From CAXBCP01 sp963977005 (GTDB lineage: Bacteria > Pseudomonadota > Alphaproteobacteria > MPNO01 > UBA830), in NCBI GenBank assembly GCA_963977005.1, contig CAXBMQ010000021.1, forward strand, positions 16,321-80,320: 64,000 bases of DNA. The letters are read 5' to 3'. Positions 42,796 through 50,060 of this stretch are shown piece after piece (the first letter of the stretch is position 1; every line of letters starts with the position of its first letter). The notes under the pieces are model-generated. The model saw only the letters and a program-made list of their open reading frames with translations. It was not told the origin of the DNA and made no database searches. The position numbers and the translations under genes were made by a program.

Positions 42796-43260
42796 GTGAA
42801 CGGCAACGTCACCAAATACCTTAACCAGCAAGTCCTGTCGGCATCGCCGTCCAAACTGGTCTATATGCTCTACGATCGTGCCATTTCTTCGCTCCGTGAA
42901 GCAATCTTGGCGATAGAACAGGGCGAGGTCGAGAAACGCTGGAAAGCAAACAACCGGGCCATGGAAATCGTTCAGCATATGTGGGCTACGCTGAATATCG
43001 ATGACAGCGGTGAAATCGGCGACAATCTGAACAAACTGCTGCCCTACATGATGTTTCGCCTTCCCGACGTCGATATTCATAACGACCCGGAACCGGCGCG
43101 CGAAGTGATCATACTGCTCGAACCGTTACGCGATGCCTGGCGACAGATCGCGATGAACGGCGTCGCCGAAGGCGGTGCCGTCCGGACCGAAGCGGAAGCC
43201 GCCTCTTCGGCCGCGACCCACGCGGAAATCCCGACAAGCCGGACAATAATCTCCGCCTGA
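42796..43260 (+). CDS. fliS: Flagellar export chaperone FliS (copy 1)
   Basis: A 154-residue helical protein with the FliS signature ASPSKLVYMLYDRAISSLRE near the N-terminus and WKANNRAMEIVQHMWATLNI. It starts at a GTG with GGAGA upstream, 42 bases after fliD. FliS binds the disordered flagellin C-terminus and prevents early polymerisation. The C-terminal 30 residues are Ala-rich and unlike the family core. Confidence 0.92.
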   Translation: MNGNVTKYLNQQVLSASPSKLVYMLYDRAISSLREAILAIEQGEVEKRWKANNRAMEIVQHMWATLNIDDSGEIGDNLNKLLPYMMFRLPDVDIHNDPEPAREVIILLEPLRDAWRQIAMNGVAEGGAVRTEAEAASSAATHAEIPTSRTIISA

Positions 43261-43283
43261 ATCCCGATCTTCGGATCGACGAG

Positions 43284-43309
43284 AACGCTGCCCACGGGCG
43301 GCGTTTTTT
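43284..43309 (+). terminator. Rho-independent terminator after fliS copy 1
   Basis: AACGC-T-GCCC pairs with GGGC-G-GCGTT around a tiny loop, followed by six T residues. Confidence 0.82.
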
Positions 43310-43334
43310 GTGCGTGCCAGTTGCCGCTCCTACC

Positions 43335-43349
43335 CGGCAAACAACGCCG
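43335..43349. promoter_or_regulatory. GGC-N7-GCC palindrome, candidate FlbD site for flagellin 2
   Basis: CGGC-N7-GCCG, 130 bases upstream of the sigma-54 GG element; same form as the sites before flagellin 1, flgF, fliK and fliF. Confidence 0.4.
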
Positions 43350-43476
43350 CCGACCGGCACAAAATACCAGACCAACCAAGCAGTAATTGCCGGAATCATG
43401 CCGGCAGGCTGTCACCGGCTTTCGCCGGGATATTTTTTATATATAAAAATCAGATACTTAGAAGAGATTTCCACAG

Positions 43477-43494
43477 TTGGCCCGGGAATTGCAA
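43477..43494 (+). promoter_or_regulatory. Sigma-54 promoter of flagellin 2
   Basis: TTGGCCCGGGAATTGCAA has GG and GC 10 bases apart and an intact TTGCA -12 element. Start predicted near 43504. Confidence 0.87.
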
Positions 43495-43581
43495 ATGATG
43501 GCCCGTGTTATCGCGTTCTTGAACGTTTCCGGTAGGACCGGAAAACCACAAGGGGCGACACGTTGAGATGAGTAACGCCTA

Positions 43582-43595
43582 TCGCAGGAATGCGA
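43582..43595 (+). promoter_or_regulatory. CsrA-type hairpin 1 in flagellin 2 leader
   Basis: TCGCA-GGAA-TGCGA: perfect 5-pair stem with GGA in a 4-base loop, about 90 bases before the ATG. Confidence 0.6.
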
Positions 43596-43651
43596 GAGAC
43601 AGAGGAAAGCGAAGGCCGGGCGGTCGGATGCGTATTTAATCCGGATCAGCG

Positions 43652-43672
43652 CCTCGCAAACCAGGAACGAGG
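43652..43672 (+). promoter_or_regulatory. CsrA-type hairpin 2 overlapping the flagellin 2 ribosome site
   Basis: CCTCG and CGAGG pair around an 11-base loop containing AGGA. The 3-prime arm runs into GAGGAGA, the ribosome site 7 bases before the ATG, so CsrA binding here would block initiation directly. Confidence 0.55.
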
Positions 43673-43681
43673 AGACCAATT

Positions 43682-44848
43682 ATGGCGCTCAATGTGATTT
43701 CGAACTTCGCGGCCAATGTCGCGCTCCGTAACCTGACGGAAACGGATATGAAGATGACCGACTCGCTGGCAAAGCTCTCCGCCGGCACCCGGGTCATCTC
43801 GGCCAAGGACGATGCCGCCTCAATGGCGATCGGCTCGCGGCTCGCGGCCGAGGTCAACGCTCTGACCCAGGCGCGCGTGAACAGCGGGCAGGCCGTCTCC
43901 ATGCTGCAGGTCGCCGACGGCGCTATGGCCAGAGCCAACGACATTCTGCTGCGTATGAAAACGCTCGCGGTTCAGGCTGGCTCCGGCCAGTTATCGGGAA
44001 CGGAACGCGGCATGCTCAATACCGAGTATCAGCAGCTGATTTCAGAAATCGACCGGCTCGCCGAAGACACGGAGTTCAACGGCGTTACCCTGGTGAACGG
44101 TGCACTGGCACTCGACATCACGACGGGTGCGACGGCATTTGCGCTGACCGAAGGCATTACGTCGATTACCCCGCGCGGCAGCTATGACATCACCACCAAC
44201 GGCGCGAGCTCGGCAGCGATTTCCTACACCGTCCCGGCCGCCTTTGCGATCGAACATAACGGATCGACCTACACCGGATCGATGGCGTCAGACACCAATG
44301 ACGGCTCGAACATGTTGCAGGGAACAATCGTGACGCTGACCACCGGCGGCAGCGATAACAACAAGATCGATCTTGCTATCAATACCGCCTTCGACGTCGA
44401 TGCCGCACACACGGCCGGCCAGATCGACTTCAGCGGTGCCGCGGAAACGTCATTCAGCTACAAGGTCGGCACCGGCACAAGCTCTACGGCGGACGAAATT
44501 TCGGTATCGCTCAGCGGTATCAGTTCGACTGCACTGGGCTTGTCGGCCTCGGACATCACGGATGCCACAAGCGCGGACAACGCCTCGACGCTGATCACCA
44601 ACGCGGTCGATCAGTTGAACATCACCCGGGCGAATATCGGCGCTAGTCTCAACCGACTGGAATTCGCCGCGGCGAATATTGCCACCACGCTCGAAAATAC
44701 CGAGGCGGCGCGAAGCAATCTTCTCGACCTCGATATTGCGGCGGAGATGAGCAACTTCACGTCGAAACAGATTCTGCAGCAGGCAGGCGTGGCGATGTTG
44801 GCCCAGGCCAACGAAACCCCGCAGACCTTGCTGCGACTGTTCCAGTAA
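43682..44848 (+). CDS. fliC: Flagellin 2
   Basis: A 388-residue flagellin, a paralogue of flagellin 1 with matching termini (LAKLSAGTRVISAKDDAASM; RLEFAAANIATTLENTEAAR; QILQQAGVAMLAQANETPQT) and a different, Thr/Ser-rich middle. Own sigma-54 promoter and a longer, more structured leader than flagellin 1. It is followed by its own fliS gene. Whether the two flagellins mix in one filament or are used at different times cannot be told. Confidence 0.97.
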   Translation: MALNVISNFAANVALRNLTETDMKMTDSLAKLSAGTRVISAKDDAASMAIGSRLAAEVNALTQARVNSGQAVSMLQVADGAMARANDILLRMKTLAVQAGSGQLSGTERGMLNTEYQQLISEIDRLAEDTEFNGVTLVNGALALDITTGATAFALTEGITSITPRGSYDITTNGASSAAISYTVPAAFAIEHNGSTYTGSMASDTNDGSNMLQGTIVTLTTGGSDNNKIDLAINTAFDVDAAHTAGQIDFSGAAETSFSYKVGTGTSSTADEISVSLSGISSTALGLSASDITDATSADNASTLITNAVDQLNITRANIGASLNRLEFAAANIATTLENTEAARSNLLDLDIAAEMSNFTSKQILQQAGVAMLAQANETPQTLLRLFQ

Positions 44849-44924
44849 ACCGGCAGTAACAAGGCGTTTGGGCAGCCAGACCCACCGTCCTGGATTCCGG
44901 CGATCAAATTTTAGGAGTGATGAG

Positions 44925-45395
44925 ATGAAATACAGCGAAACCAGCACCGAAGAGATCGCGCAGCTTGCTGCGGAGTTTCCCAGCCGGCTCGTGGTGATGC
45001 TTTATGACGACATGCTGGAGAACCTGGATGTGATCGTCGGGGCGATCGAAGCCGGAGATATCGAGGCGCGCTACATCGCAAGCGAACGCATCGCCGAGGT
45101 TCTCTATCAGCTCTGTATAGCCCTCGACCTGCGGAACGGCGGCGTCATCGCAGCCAACCTTGCTTCACTCTACAAACATGGCATCCAGCAGATGACAGAA
45201 ATCAATTTCTCGAACGACGCGTCAATTGCGGTTTCGCTGAAGAAGATTCTCGAGCCGCTGCGCGTATCCTGGTCGGAACTCGATGAACGTATCCAGTCAG
45301 ACGTGAACGAGGCAGAAGCAATGATGCTCGACCCCGCTTTCGCGGCGGCGTTCGCTGCGCATCACGGCATGGCCAGCACTGCTAATACGCGCTGA
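44925..45395 (+). CDS. Flagellar export chaperone FliS-like (copy 2)
   Basis: A 156-residue helical protein with a FliS-type core (FPSRLVVMLYDDMLENLDVI, ARYIASERIAEVLYQLCIAL) but clearly divergent from copy 1. The ATG at 44925 has AGGAG upstream. It follows flagellin 2 by 76 bases, so each flagellin gene has a fliS gene near it. It probably serves flagellin 2 specifically. A perfect terminator follows. Confidence 0.85.
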   Translation: MKYSETSTEEIAQLAAEFPSRLVVMLYDDMLENLDVIVGAIEAGDIEARYIASERIAEVLYQLCIALDLRNGGVIAANLASLYKHGIQQMTEINFSNDASIAVSLKKILEPLRVSWSELDERIQSDVNEAEAMMLDPAFAAAFAAHHGMASTANTR

Positions 45396-45446
45396 AGCAC
45401 GATAGAAATTGAAACGGTGGAAACAGTACCCCTGCCCTGTATCGAT

Positions 45447-45487
45447 CAAAGAGCGTGTCCCGCAACGGACACGCTCTTTGTGTTTTT
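45447..45487 (+). terminator. Rho-independent terminator after the second fliS
   Basis: A perfect 14-pair stem (CAAAGAGCGTGTCC with GGACACGCTCTTTG) and 6-base loop, followed by TGTTTTT. Confidence 0.95.
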
Positions 45488-45521
45488 ACGCGCCGCTCCT
45501 GGCCTGGTGCCAGCATTCGCT

Positions 45522-45536
45522 AGGCAGTTAGTGCCC
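45522..45536. promoter_or_regulatory. GGC-N7-GCC palindrome, candidate FlbD site for fliK
   Basis: AGGC-N7-GCCC, 97 bases upstream of the fliK sigma-54 GG element. A degenerate second copy lies at about 45546-45560. Confidence 0.42.
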
Positions 45537-45630
45537 GCCAAGGGTGGCCAAGTTTTCCGCCGGGCAATCGTATCCATCCGCGAAGAACGGCAAAACGCGC
45601 GGAAACAAGGGCTTTCAATGATGTCAGAAG

Positions 45631-45648
45631 TTGGCCCGGAAATTGCAT
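45631..45648 (+). promoter_or_regulatory. Sigma-54 promoter of fliK-flgD-flgE
   Basis: TTGGCCCGGAAATTGCAT: GG and GC 10 bases apart and a consensus TTGCAT; nearly identical to the flagellin 2 promoter. Start predicted near 45658. Confidence 0.88.
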
Positions 45649-45703
45649 TGAAGACAGCAGCGCTCAAATTCAACGGCAGCAACAAAGAGTAGATACCGAG
45701 TAG

Positions 45704-47236
45704 ATGACTTCCGTTTCCCATCCCCTGATTGCAGATATTGCACCTGCCCGGTCAACGAACCGGCCGGACGCACCTGCGCGCGAGGAGCGGTGGGACGACG
45801 AGAAATTTTCGCTACCCGCCGACCCGCGGGCGGCCCGGGAACGGAGAGAGGTTCCCGATGCGCCGGCACCACCGGAATTGCCGGTTCAGTCCCGTGTCGA
45901 TCGTGCCGCGGGAACACAAAACGTCCCTGCCCCCGCCGAAAGCTCTACCTCGTCTTCTATCGTCAACGAGGAGGCGATTGATCCCGCCCGGTCAGCCAGC
46001 ACAGCGACACCGCCGACGATCGCGGCCGGGCGATCAAGCGGCCTGATCGCCAGCGTCGCCGGGAACATCGCGGGCGGCAACGCAAACGGACAAACGACAT
46101 CGGCAATAGCAACGCCGGCAACGCCCACAGCTGCACAGACGACCGGCGCGGGCAATCCCGGCACAACGGTCTCCGGTCAGTCCGGCGTGACGCAAATCAC
46201 TGCCCCCGTCTTGCCCACCCAAAGTGTCACCATCCAGGATAGCGCACAGCAACAGCCTGGTGCCGCGACCGCTACGGATCAGTTGGCCAAGACGGTTCAC
46301 CCTGCCGACCCAGCAAACACGGCGCCCGGCACATCGAACGCTCAGAGCACCCAGACAACTGCGCAGATTGCCGGGATCACCGTCAATGCCGGCCGCACCG
46401 GCGCGGGTGGAACAACATCGTCCGGCGCAAACGTGTCCGGTTCCGCTTCGACAGCCGGCGAAACTGATGTCGCTGACCAGCAAACCGGGCAGAGTGATCC
46501 GTCACTTAACACCGCCAAGAAGCCGGCCAACGCTCTCGCGACAGACGTAAGCACCGCGTTCAGTTCCGCCGGGACGACGGCTAAACCAGCCCAGCCCCAG
46601 GCCAGCACGCAGATACTGGCCCAGGCCATGGCAAATACGCCGGCGATTGCAGCCGCAACTCCCGACGCCCCGCCGCCGTCGCTGACAGCGCCAGCATCCG
46701 TTACTGCCGACGCGCTTGGCGTTACACAAAGCTTTAATGCCGAAATGCGGGCAGCGATCGATGCCCCGACACAGGCCGCGGCCTATACAGCCCGTGGGGC
46801 TCTGACGGCGCCACCGGCCGCCGAACAGATCGCCATGCAGATAAGCCGCGCAGCCGATCAGAATATCGACCGGATGACGGTTCACCTAAAACCCGCCGAA
46901 CTCGGAAAGGTAACGATCGACCTCGAGGTCGGGCCCGATAACCGTCTTCTGGCCGTTATTTCCGCAGAGCGGAGCGAGACACTCGACCTGTTGCAGCGCG
47001 ACTCCAAAAGCCTTGAGCGAGCATTGAACGACGCGGGGGTTAAAACCGATTCCGGCAGCCTGGAATTCAATCTCAAAGGCGAAGGCGGTACCGCCGAAAA
47101 CGGTGGCGACCGTGACGGGAAATTGCATGACGGCGCGATCATGCTCCCGGGCGACATTGACCCTGCCGACATCAACAGCATCCCGACAAACACCCCACTT
47201 ATCCTGCCCGAAGGCCGGATAGACATTCAGGTATAA
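45704..47236 (+). CDS. fliK: Flagellar hook-length control protein FliK
   Basis: A 510-residue protein. Residues 1-340 are a low-complexity Ala/Thr/Gln/Pro-rich ruler region; the C-terminal Flg_hook domain carries QISRAADQNIDRMTVHLKPA, ELGKVTIDLEVGPDNRLLAV and LQRDSKSLERALNDAGVKTD. FliK measures hook length and triggers the FlhB switch. It is followed by flgD and flgE, the usual hook gene order. Confidence 0.92.
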   Translation: MTSVSHPLIADIAPARSTNRPDAPAREERWDDEKFSLPADPRAARERREVPDAPAPPELPVQSRVDRAAGTQNVPAPAESSTSSSIVNEEAIDPARSASTATPPTIAAGRSSGLIASVAGNIAGGNANGQTTSAIATPATPTAAQTTGAGNPGTTVSGQSGVTQITAPVLPTQSVTIQDSAQQQPGAATATDQLAKTVHPADPANTAPGTSNAQSTQTTAQIAGITVNAGRTGAGGTTSSGANVSGSASTAGETDVADQQTGQSDPSLNTAKKPANALATDVSTAFSSAGTTAKPAQPQASTQILAQAMANTPAIAAATPDAPPPSLTAPASVTADALGVTQSFNAEMRAAIDAPTQAAAYTARGALTAPPAAEQIAMQISRAADQNIDRMTVHLKPAELGKVTIDLEVGPDNRLLAVISAERSETLDLLQRDSKSLERALNDAGVKTDSGSLEFNLKGEGGTAENGGDRDGKLHDGAIMLPGDIDPADINSIPTNTPLILPEGRIDIQV

Positions 47237-47248
47237 GGACCGATTACG

Positions 47249-47980
47249 ATGGACGTTTCTGCCGTCAGCGCGCTGACCAACCAGCCGACCCAATCCGAAA
47301 ATGCCGCCGCGACATTGTCGGACTCGTTCGACACGTTCCTCACACTGCTGACCACGCAGCTCCGCTATCAGGACCCGCTCGAACCGATGGATTCGGCTGA
47401 GTTCACGAACCAGCTTGTCCAGTTCAGCCAGGTCGAACAATCGATCAGCACAAACTCCAATCTGGAGAAGTTGCTCGGCTACCAGGGCGCTAACCAGGCG
47501 GTCGCGGCGATCGGCTATATCGGTACCACCGTCGAGGCGCTGGGCAATGCCCTGCCGCTGGTCGATGGGTCGGCAACGATGAACTATGTCCTCGCCGAGA
47601 AAGCCGAAAGTGCGAAGGTCATTATCTACGACGCAAACGGCGATCAGGTTCGATCGATCGAAAGCGCCACTTCGCTCGGCAAGCATACCGTGACCTGGGA
47701 CGGCAAGGACGATGACGGCAATACGTTGCCTGACGGCGCCTATACCGCCGTCGTATCCGCCCGCGATGCCGATACCAATCTTATAGAAGTTGCGACGTCG
47801 ATCACGGCCAGGGTTACCGGCACGCAAAACAACGAAAACGGCACTCAGCTCATCTTCGGTTCGGTGCCGATCGATCTCGACAAGGTCATCTCGGTTTCGG
47901 ACCAGCAAGCCAATGGCGGCGGAAACGGCAACCAGGCAGACGATGAAGAAAGCGGCGGCGACGAAGAACCCGCCGCATAG
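47249..47980 (+). CDS. flgD: Flagellar hook capping protein FlgD
   Basis: A 243-residue protein with the FlgD N-terminal region FDTFLTLLTTQLRYQDPLEP followed by MDSAEFTNQLVQFSQVEQ, a FlgD Ig-like domain (KVIIYDANGDQVRSIESA, VTWDGKDDDGNTLPDGAY) and an acidic C-terminal tail. It caps the growing hook and is lost after hook completion. Confidence 0.95.
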   Translation: MDVSAVSALTNQPTQSENAAATLSDSFDTFLTLLTTQLRYQDPLEPMDSAEFTNQLVQFSQVEQSISTNSNLEKLLGYQGANQAVAAIGYIGTTVEALGNALPLVDGSATMNYVLAEKAESAKVIIYDANGDQVRSIESATSLGKHTVTWDGKDDDGNTLPDGAYTAVVSARDADTNLIEVATSITARVTGTQNNENGTQLIFGSVPIDLDKVISVSDQQANGGGNGNQADDEESGGDEEPAA

Positions 47981-48072
47981 CAAAGATTTTTTGGGGGACC
48001 ACCGGTCTGTTTCGACAGGCTTAAATTCACGGCGTGAGAACGCCTGAAACCAAGGCGTAAGGAGTTAAGTAA

Positions 48073-49374
48073 ATGAGTCTCTATGGAGCAATGTTCTCTG
48101 GCGTATCCGGGCTAAATGCGCAGAGTCAGGCGCTCGGCATGATTTCCGACAATATTTCGAATGTTAATACGGTCGGTTACAAAACGAGCAAGGCGGCTTT
48201 TTCAACCCTGGTCACACGCCAGTCCCTGTCCAGCTTTTACGCACCAGGCGGCGTGCGTTCCAGCCCGCTCTCCGAAATCGACCGACAGGGTCTGCTGCAG
48301 TCTTCGGCAAGTCCCACGGACCTTGCGATCTCCGGGCAAGGCTTCTTCGTCGTCACCCAATCGAACGTTCCCAATGCAAGCACCGCGCCGTCCTATTCGC
48401 GCGCCGGCCAGTTCTCGACGGATTCGGAAGGCTACCTGCGTTCCCCCACCGGTCACTATCTGAACGGCTGGGCGACCGATGCGACGGGCACGCCAACCGC
48501 AAGTAACACGTCCGTGCTGACCAGCCTGGAGGCGATCCGCGTCAATTCGGTCTCGGGCAGCGCAACGCCGACGACGACGATCGAGATTGGCGCGAACCTC
48601 CCCGCAACCGCAGCCGTCACGCCCGGCACAGGTTCGGCCCAGACGACCAACGTGCAGGTCTTCGATTCGCTCGGCGTCCCCCATGACGTCGAGTTTCTCT
48701 GGACCAAGACCGCGATCAACGAATGGACCGTGACTGTCCCGACAGCGACCGGCACAACGGGTATCGTAGAAGATCCCACGGGTACGGCGGCTGCCTTTAG
48801 CCAGGTGATCACATTCGACGGATTGGGAAATCCATTGGATTTCGATGGTAACGCCACCCCGTATTCACTGGGCCTGACAGGTCTCACCAGTGGCGCCGCG
48901 GACATGGAAATCACGCTTGATTTCGGTACTGTCGGCGCGGCCAATGGTTTGACGCAGTTCGGCTCGGTCAACACCACGATACAGACCGCTTTCGTCAACC
49001 AGAACGGTGTACAGTTTGGCAACTTCCTGAATGTCGCCGTCGACGAGGAAGGCATCGTTACCGCCCTGTACGACAACGGCGAGACGCTACGCATTTATAA
49101 AATTCCGATTGCGACCTTCCCGGCGCCCAACGGTCTGAGTGCCGGCAGCGGAACCGTCTTTAACCAGTCCGAGGAATCCGGCGATTTCTTCCTTCGTTCG
49201 GCGGGCGAAGCGAATGCCGGCACAATCGCGCCGTCATCGCTTGAAGCATCCACGTCGGATCTGGCCAGCGAATTCACAAACATGATCATTACCCAGCGCG
49301 CATACGCGGCCTCGACCAAGATTATCACCACGGCCGACGAAATGCTGGACGAACTGATCCGGATCAAACGATAA
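48073..49374 (+). CDS. flgE: Flagellar hook protein FlgE
   Basis: A 433-residue axial protein: N-terminal SDNISNVNTVGYKTSKAAFS, FlgE-type LAISGQGFFVVTQSN, and C-terminal EFTNMIITQRAYAASTKIIT. It builds the hook. A 92-base gap separates it from flgD and contains a small hairpin (GGCGTGAGAACGCC) before the ribosome site. A long hairpin follows the gene. Confidence 0.96.
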   Translation: MSLYGAMFSGVSGLNAQSQALGMISDNISNVNTVGYKTSKAAFSTLVTRQSLSSFYAPGGVRSSPLSEIDRQGLLQSSASPTDLAISGQGFFVVTQSNVPNASTAPSYSRAGQFSTDSEGYLRSPTGHYLNGWATDATGTPTASNTSVLTSLEAIRVNSVSGSATPTTTIEIGANLPATAAVTPGTGSAQTTNVQVFDSLGVPHDVEFLWTKTAINEWTVTVPTATGTTGIVEDPTGTAAAFSQVITFDGLGNPLDFDGNATPYSLGLTGLTSGAADMEITLDFGTVGAANGLTQFGSVNTTIQTAFVNQNGVQFGNFLNVAVDEEGIVTALYDNGETLRIYKIPIATFPAPNGLSAGSGTVFNQSEESGDFFLRSAGEANAGTIAPSSLEASTSDLASEFTNMIITQRAYAASTKIITTADEMLDELIRIKR

Positions 49375-49400
49375 AAAAATGACGGATAAATAGCAACAAT

Positions 49401-49444
49401 CGGGAGGGTCGAAACGGCAGAAGAGAGCCATTCCGACCCTCCCG
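49401..49444 (+). terminator. Long-stem hairpin after flgE
   Basis: CGGGAGGGTCG and CGACCCTCCCG form a perfect 11-pair stem with a loop of about 22 bases, 26 bases past flgE. There is no T-run, so termination may be Rho-assisted or the structure may protect the mRNA end. Confidence 0.6.
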
Positions 49445-49464
49445 AAACGGCCTGAAACATCCTG

Positions 49465-49472
49465 TTAACCCA
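49465..49472 (+). promoter_or_regulatory. CtrA half-site-like TTAACCCA before sciP
   Basis: Seven of eight bases match TTAACCAT-type half-sites, 38 bases before the sciP GTG. No second half at the proper spacing. Weak. Confidence 0.2.
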
Positions 49473-49509
49473 AGCGCTCAACAGTTCTTTAAAGCCCCGG
49501 GGGTAGACT

Positions 49510-49854
49510 GTGACAGCATTAGAAATCAGCAATGCCGACAAGAGGAACAAGCTCGTGGCAGATGGAAATTTTGGACGCAAGGAACCGGTCCTTGGACCGG
49601 GCGGGCGTCCCATCACAATGGCGGATCTTCCGCCGCCAGGAACGCGGCGATGGGTCATGCGACGCAAAGCCGAAGTTGTGGCGGGCGTTCGTGCGGGCCT
49701 CCTGTCGCTCGAGGAAGCGTGCGAACGCTATACCCTCTCGGTCGAGGAATTTCTGTCCTGGCAGCGTCTGATCGACGATTACGGCGTCCGCGGATTACGA
49801 GCGACCCGTGTACAGAAATACCGAAAGCGTTCGGGATCGGATTCAACGTCCTGA
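49510..49854 (+). CDS. sciP: CtrA inhibitor SciP (DUF1153)
   Basis: A 114-residue protein with the SciP core LGPGGRPITMADLPPPGTRR, WVMRRKAEVVAGVRAGLLSL, EEACERYTLSVEEFLSWQRL and GVRGLRATRVQKYRK, a helix-turn-helix DNA-binding domain. In Caulobacter, SciP binds CtrA-activated promoters and blocks CtrA from recruiting polymerase. The GTG at 49510 has GGGGGT upstream; a GTG at 49555 is also possible. It stands alone between flgE and fliF, next to candidate CtrA targets. Confidence 0.93.
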   Translation: MTALEISNADKRNKLVADGNFGRKEPVLGPGGRPITMADLPPPGTRRWVMRRKAEVVAGVRAGLLSLEEACERYTLSVEEFLSWQRLIDDYGVRGLRATRVQKYRKRSGSDSTS

Positions 49855-49873
49855 CCCCCGCGACTTTTCGTCT

Positions 49874-49903
49874 AAAAAGCCCGGTAAATCCGGGCTTTTT
49901 TTA
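49874..49903 (+). terminator. Rho-independent terminator after sciP
   Basis: AAAAAGCCCGG pairs with CCGGGCTTTTT around TAAAT, followed by extra T residues. Confidence 0.95.
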
Positions 49904-49919
49904 TACCCGGCGACCACCC

Positions 49920-49955
49920 CGGCAAATTTTGCCGCCAACCCGGCAATTTTTTCCG
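49920..49955. promoter_or_regulatory. Two GGC-N7-GCC palindromes before fliF
   Basis: CGGC-N7-GCCG (49920-49934, nearly perfect palindrome) and CGGC-N7-TCCG (49941-49955). No sigma-54 element is visible here, so these could be sites at which FlbD represses fliF, as FlbD does in Caulobacter. Confidence 0.45.
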
Positions 49956-49959
49956 GTCG

Positions 49960-49974
49960 TTAACGTCTTTTTAT
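49960..49974 (+). promoter_or_regulatory. CtrA-like box before fliF
   Basis: TTAA-N7-TTAT, 7 of 8 matches to the CtrA full site, ending 87 bases before the fliF start and directly after the two palindromes. Confidence 0.45.
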
Positions 49975-50060
49975 TCACCCGGCCATATTCTGACGATCCG
50001 GCAGCCAGCAGGGCAATCGGGTTTTTTTGAAATTGAATCAAAAGGTTCAGGCCCCACCTC

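Larger units (their letters stand above)
43261..43681 (+). other. Regulatory region before flagellin 2
   Basis: 421 bases without a gene. From left to right it holds the fliS terminator, a GGC-N7-GCC palindrome, a GC-rich inverted repeat (43400-43419), a sigma-54 promoter and a leader of about 178 bases with two CsrA-type hairpins. Confidence 0.7.
45396..45703 (+). other. Regulatory region before fliK
   Basis: 308 bases without a gene: the terminator of the flagellin 2 unit, a GGC-N7-GCC palindrome, and the fliK sigma-54 promoter. A short open frame here has no start context or family resemblance. Confidence 0.65.

Noticed and set aside
42796..45395. flaF or flbT, the usual alphaproteobacterial flagellin regulators
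   Set aside because: The two small genes near the flagellins both match the FliS pattern, and no other small gene fits FlaF or FlbT.
46886..47983. Minus-strand open frame opposite fliK/flgD
   Set aside because: Both plus-strand genes match known families with good starts; the antisense frame covers parts of two genes and has no start context.
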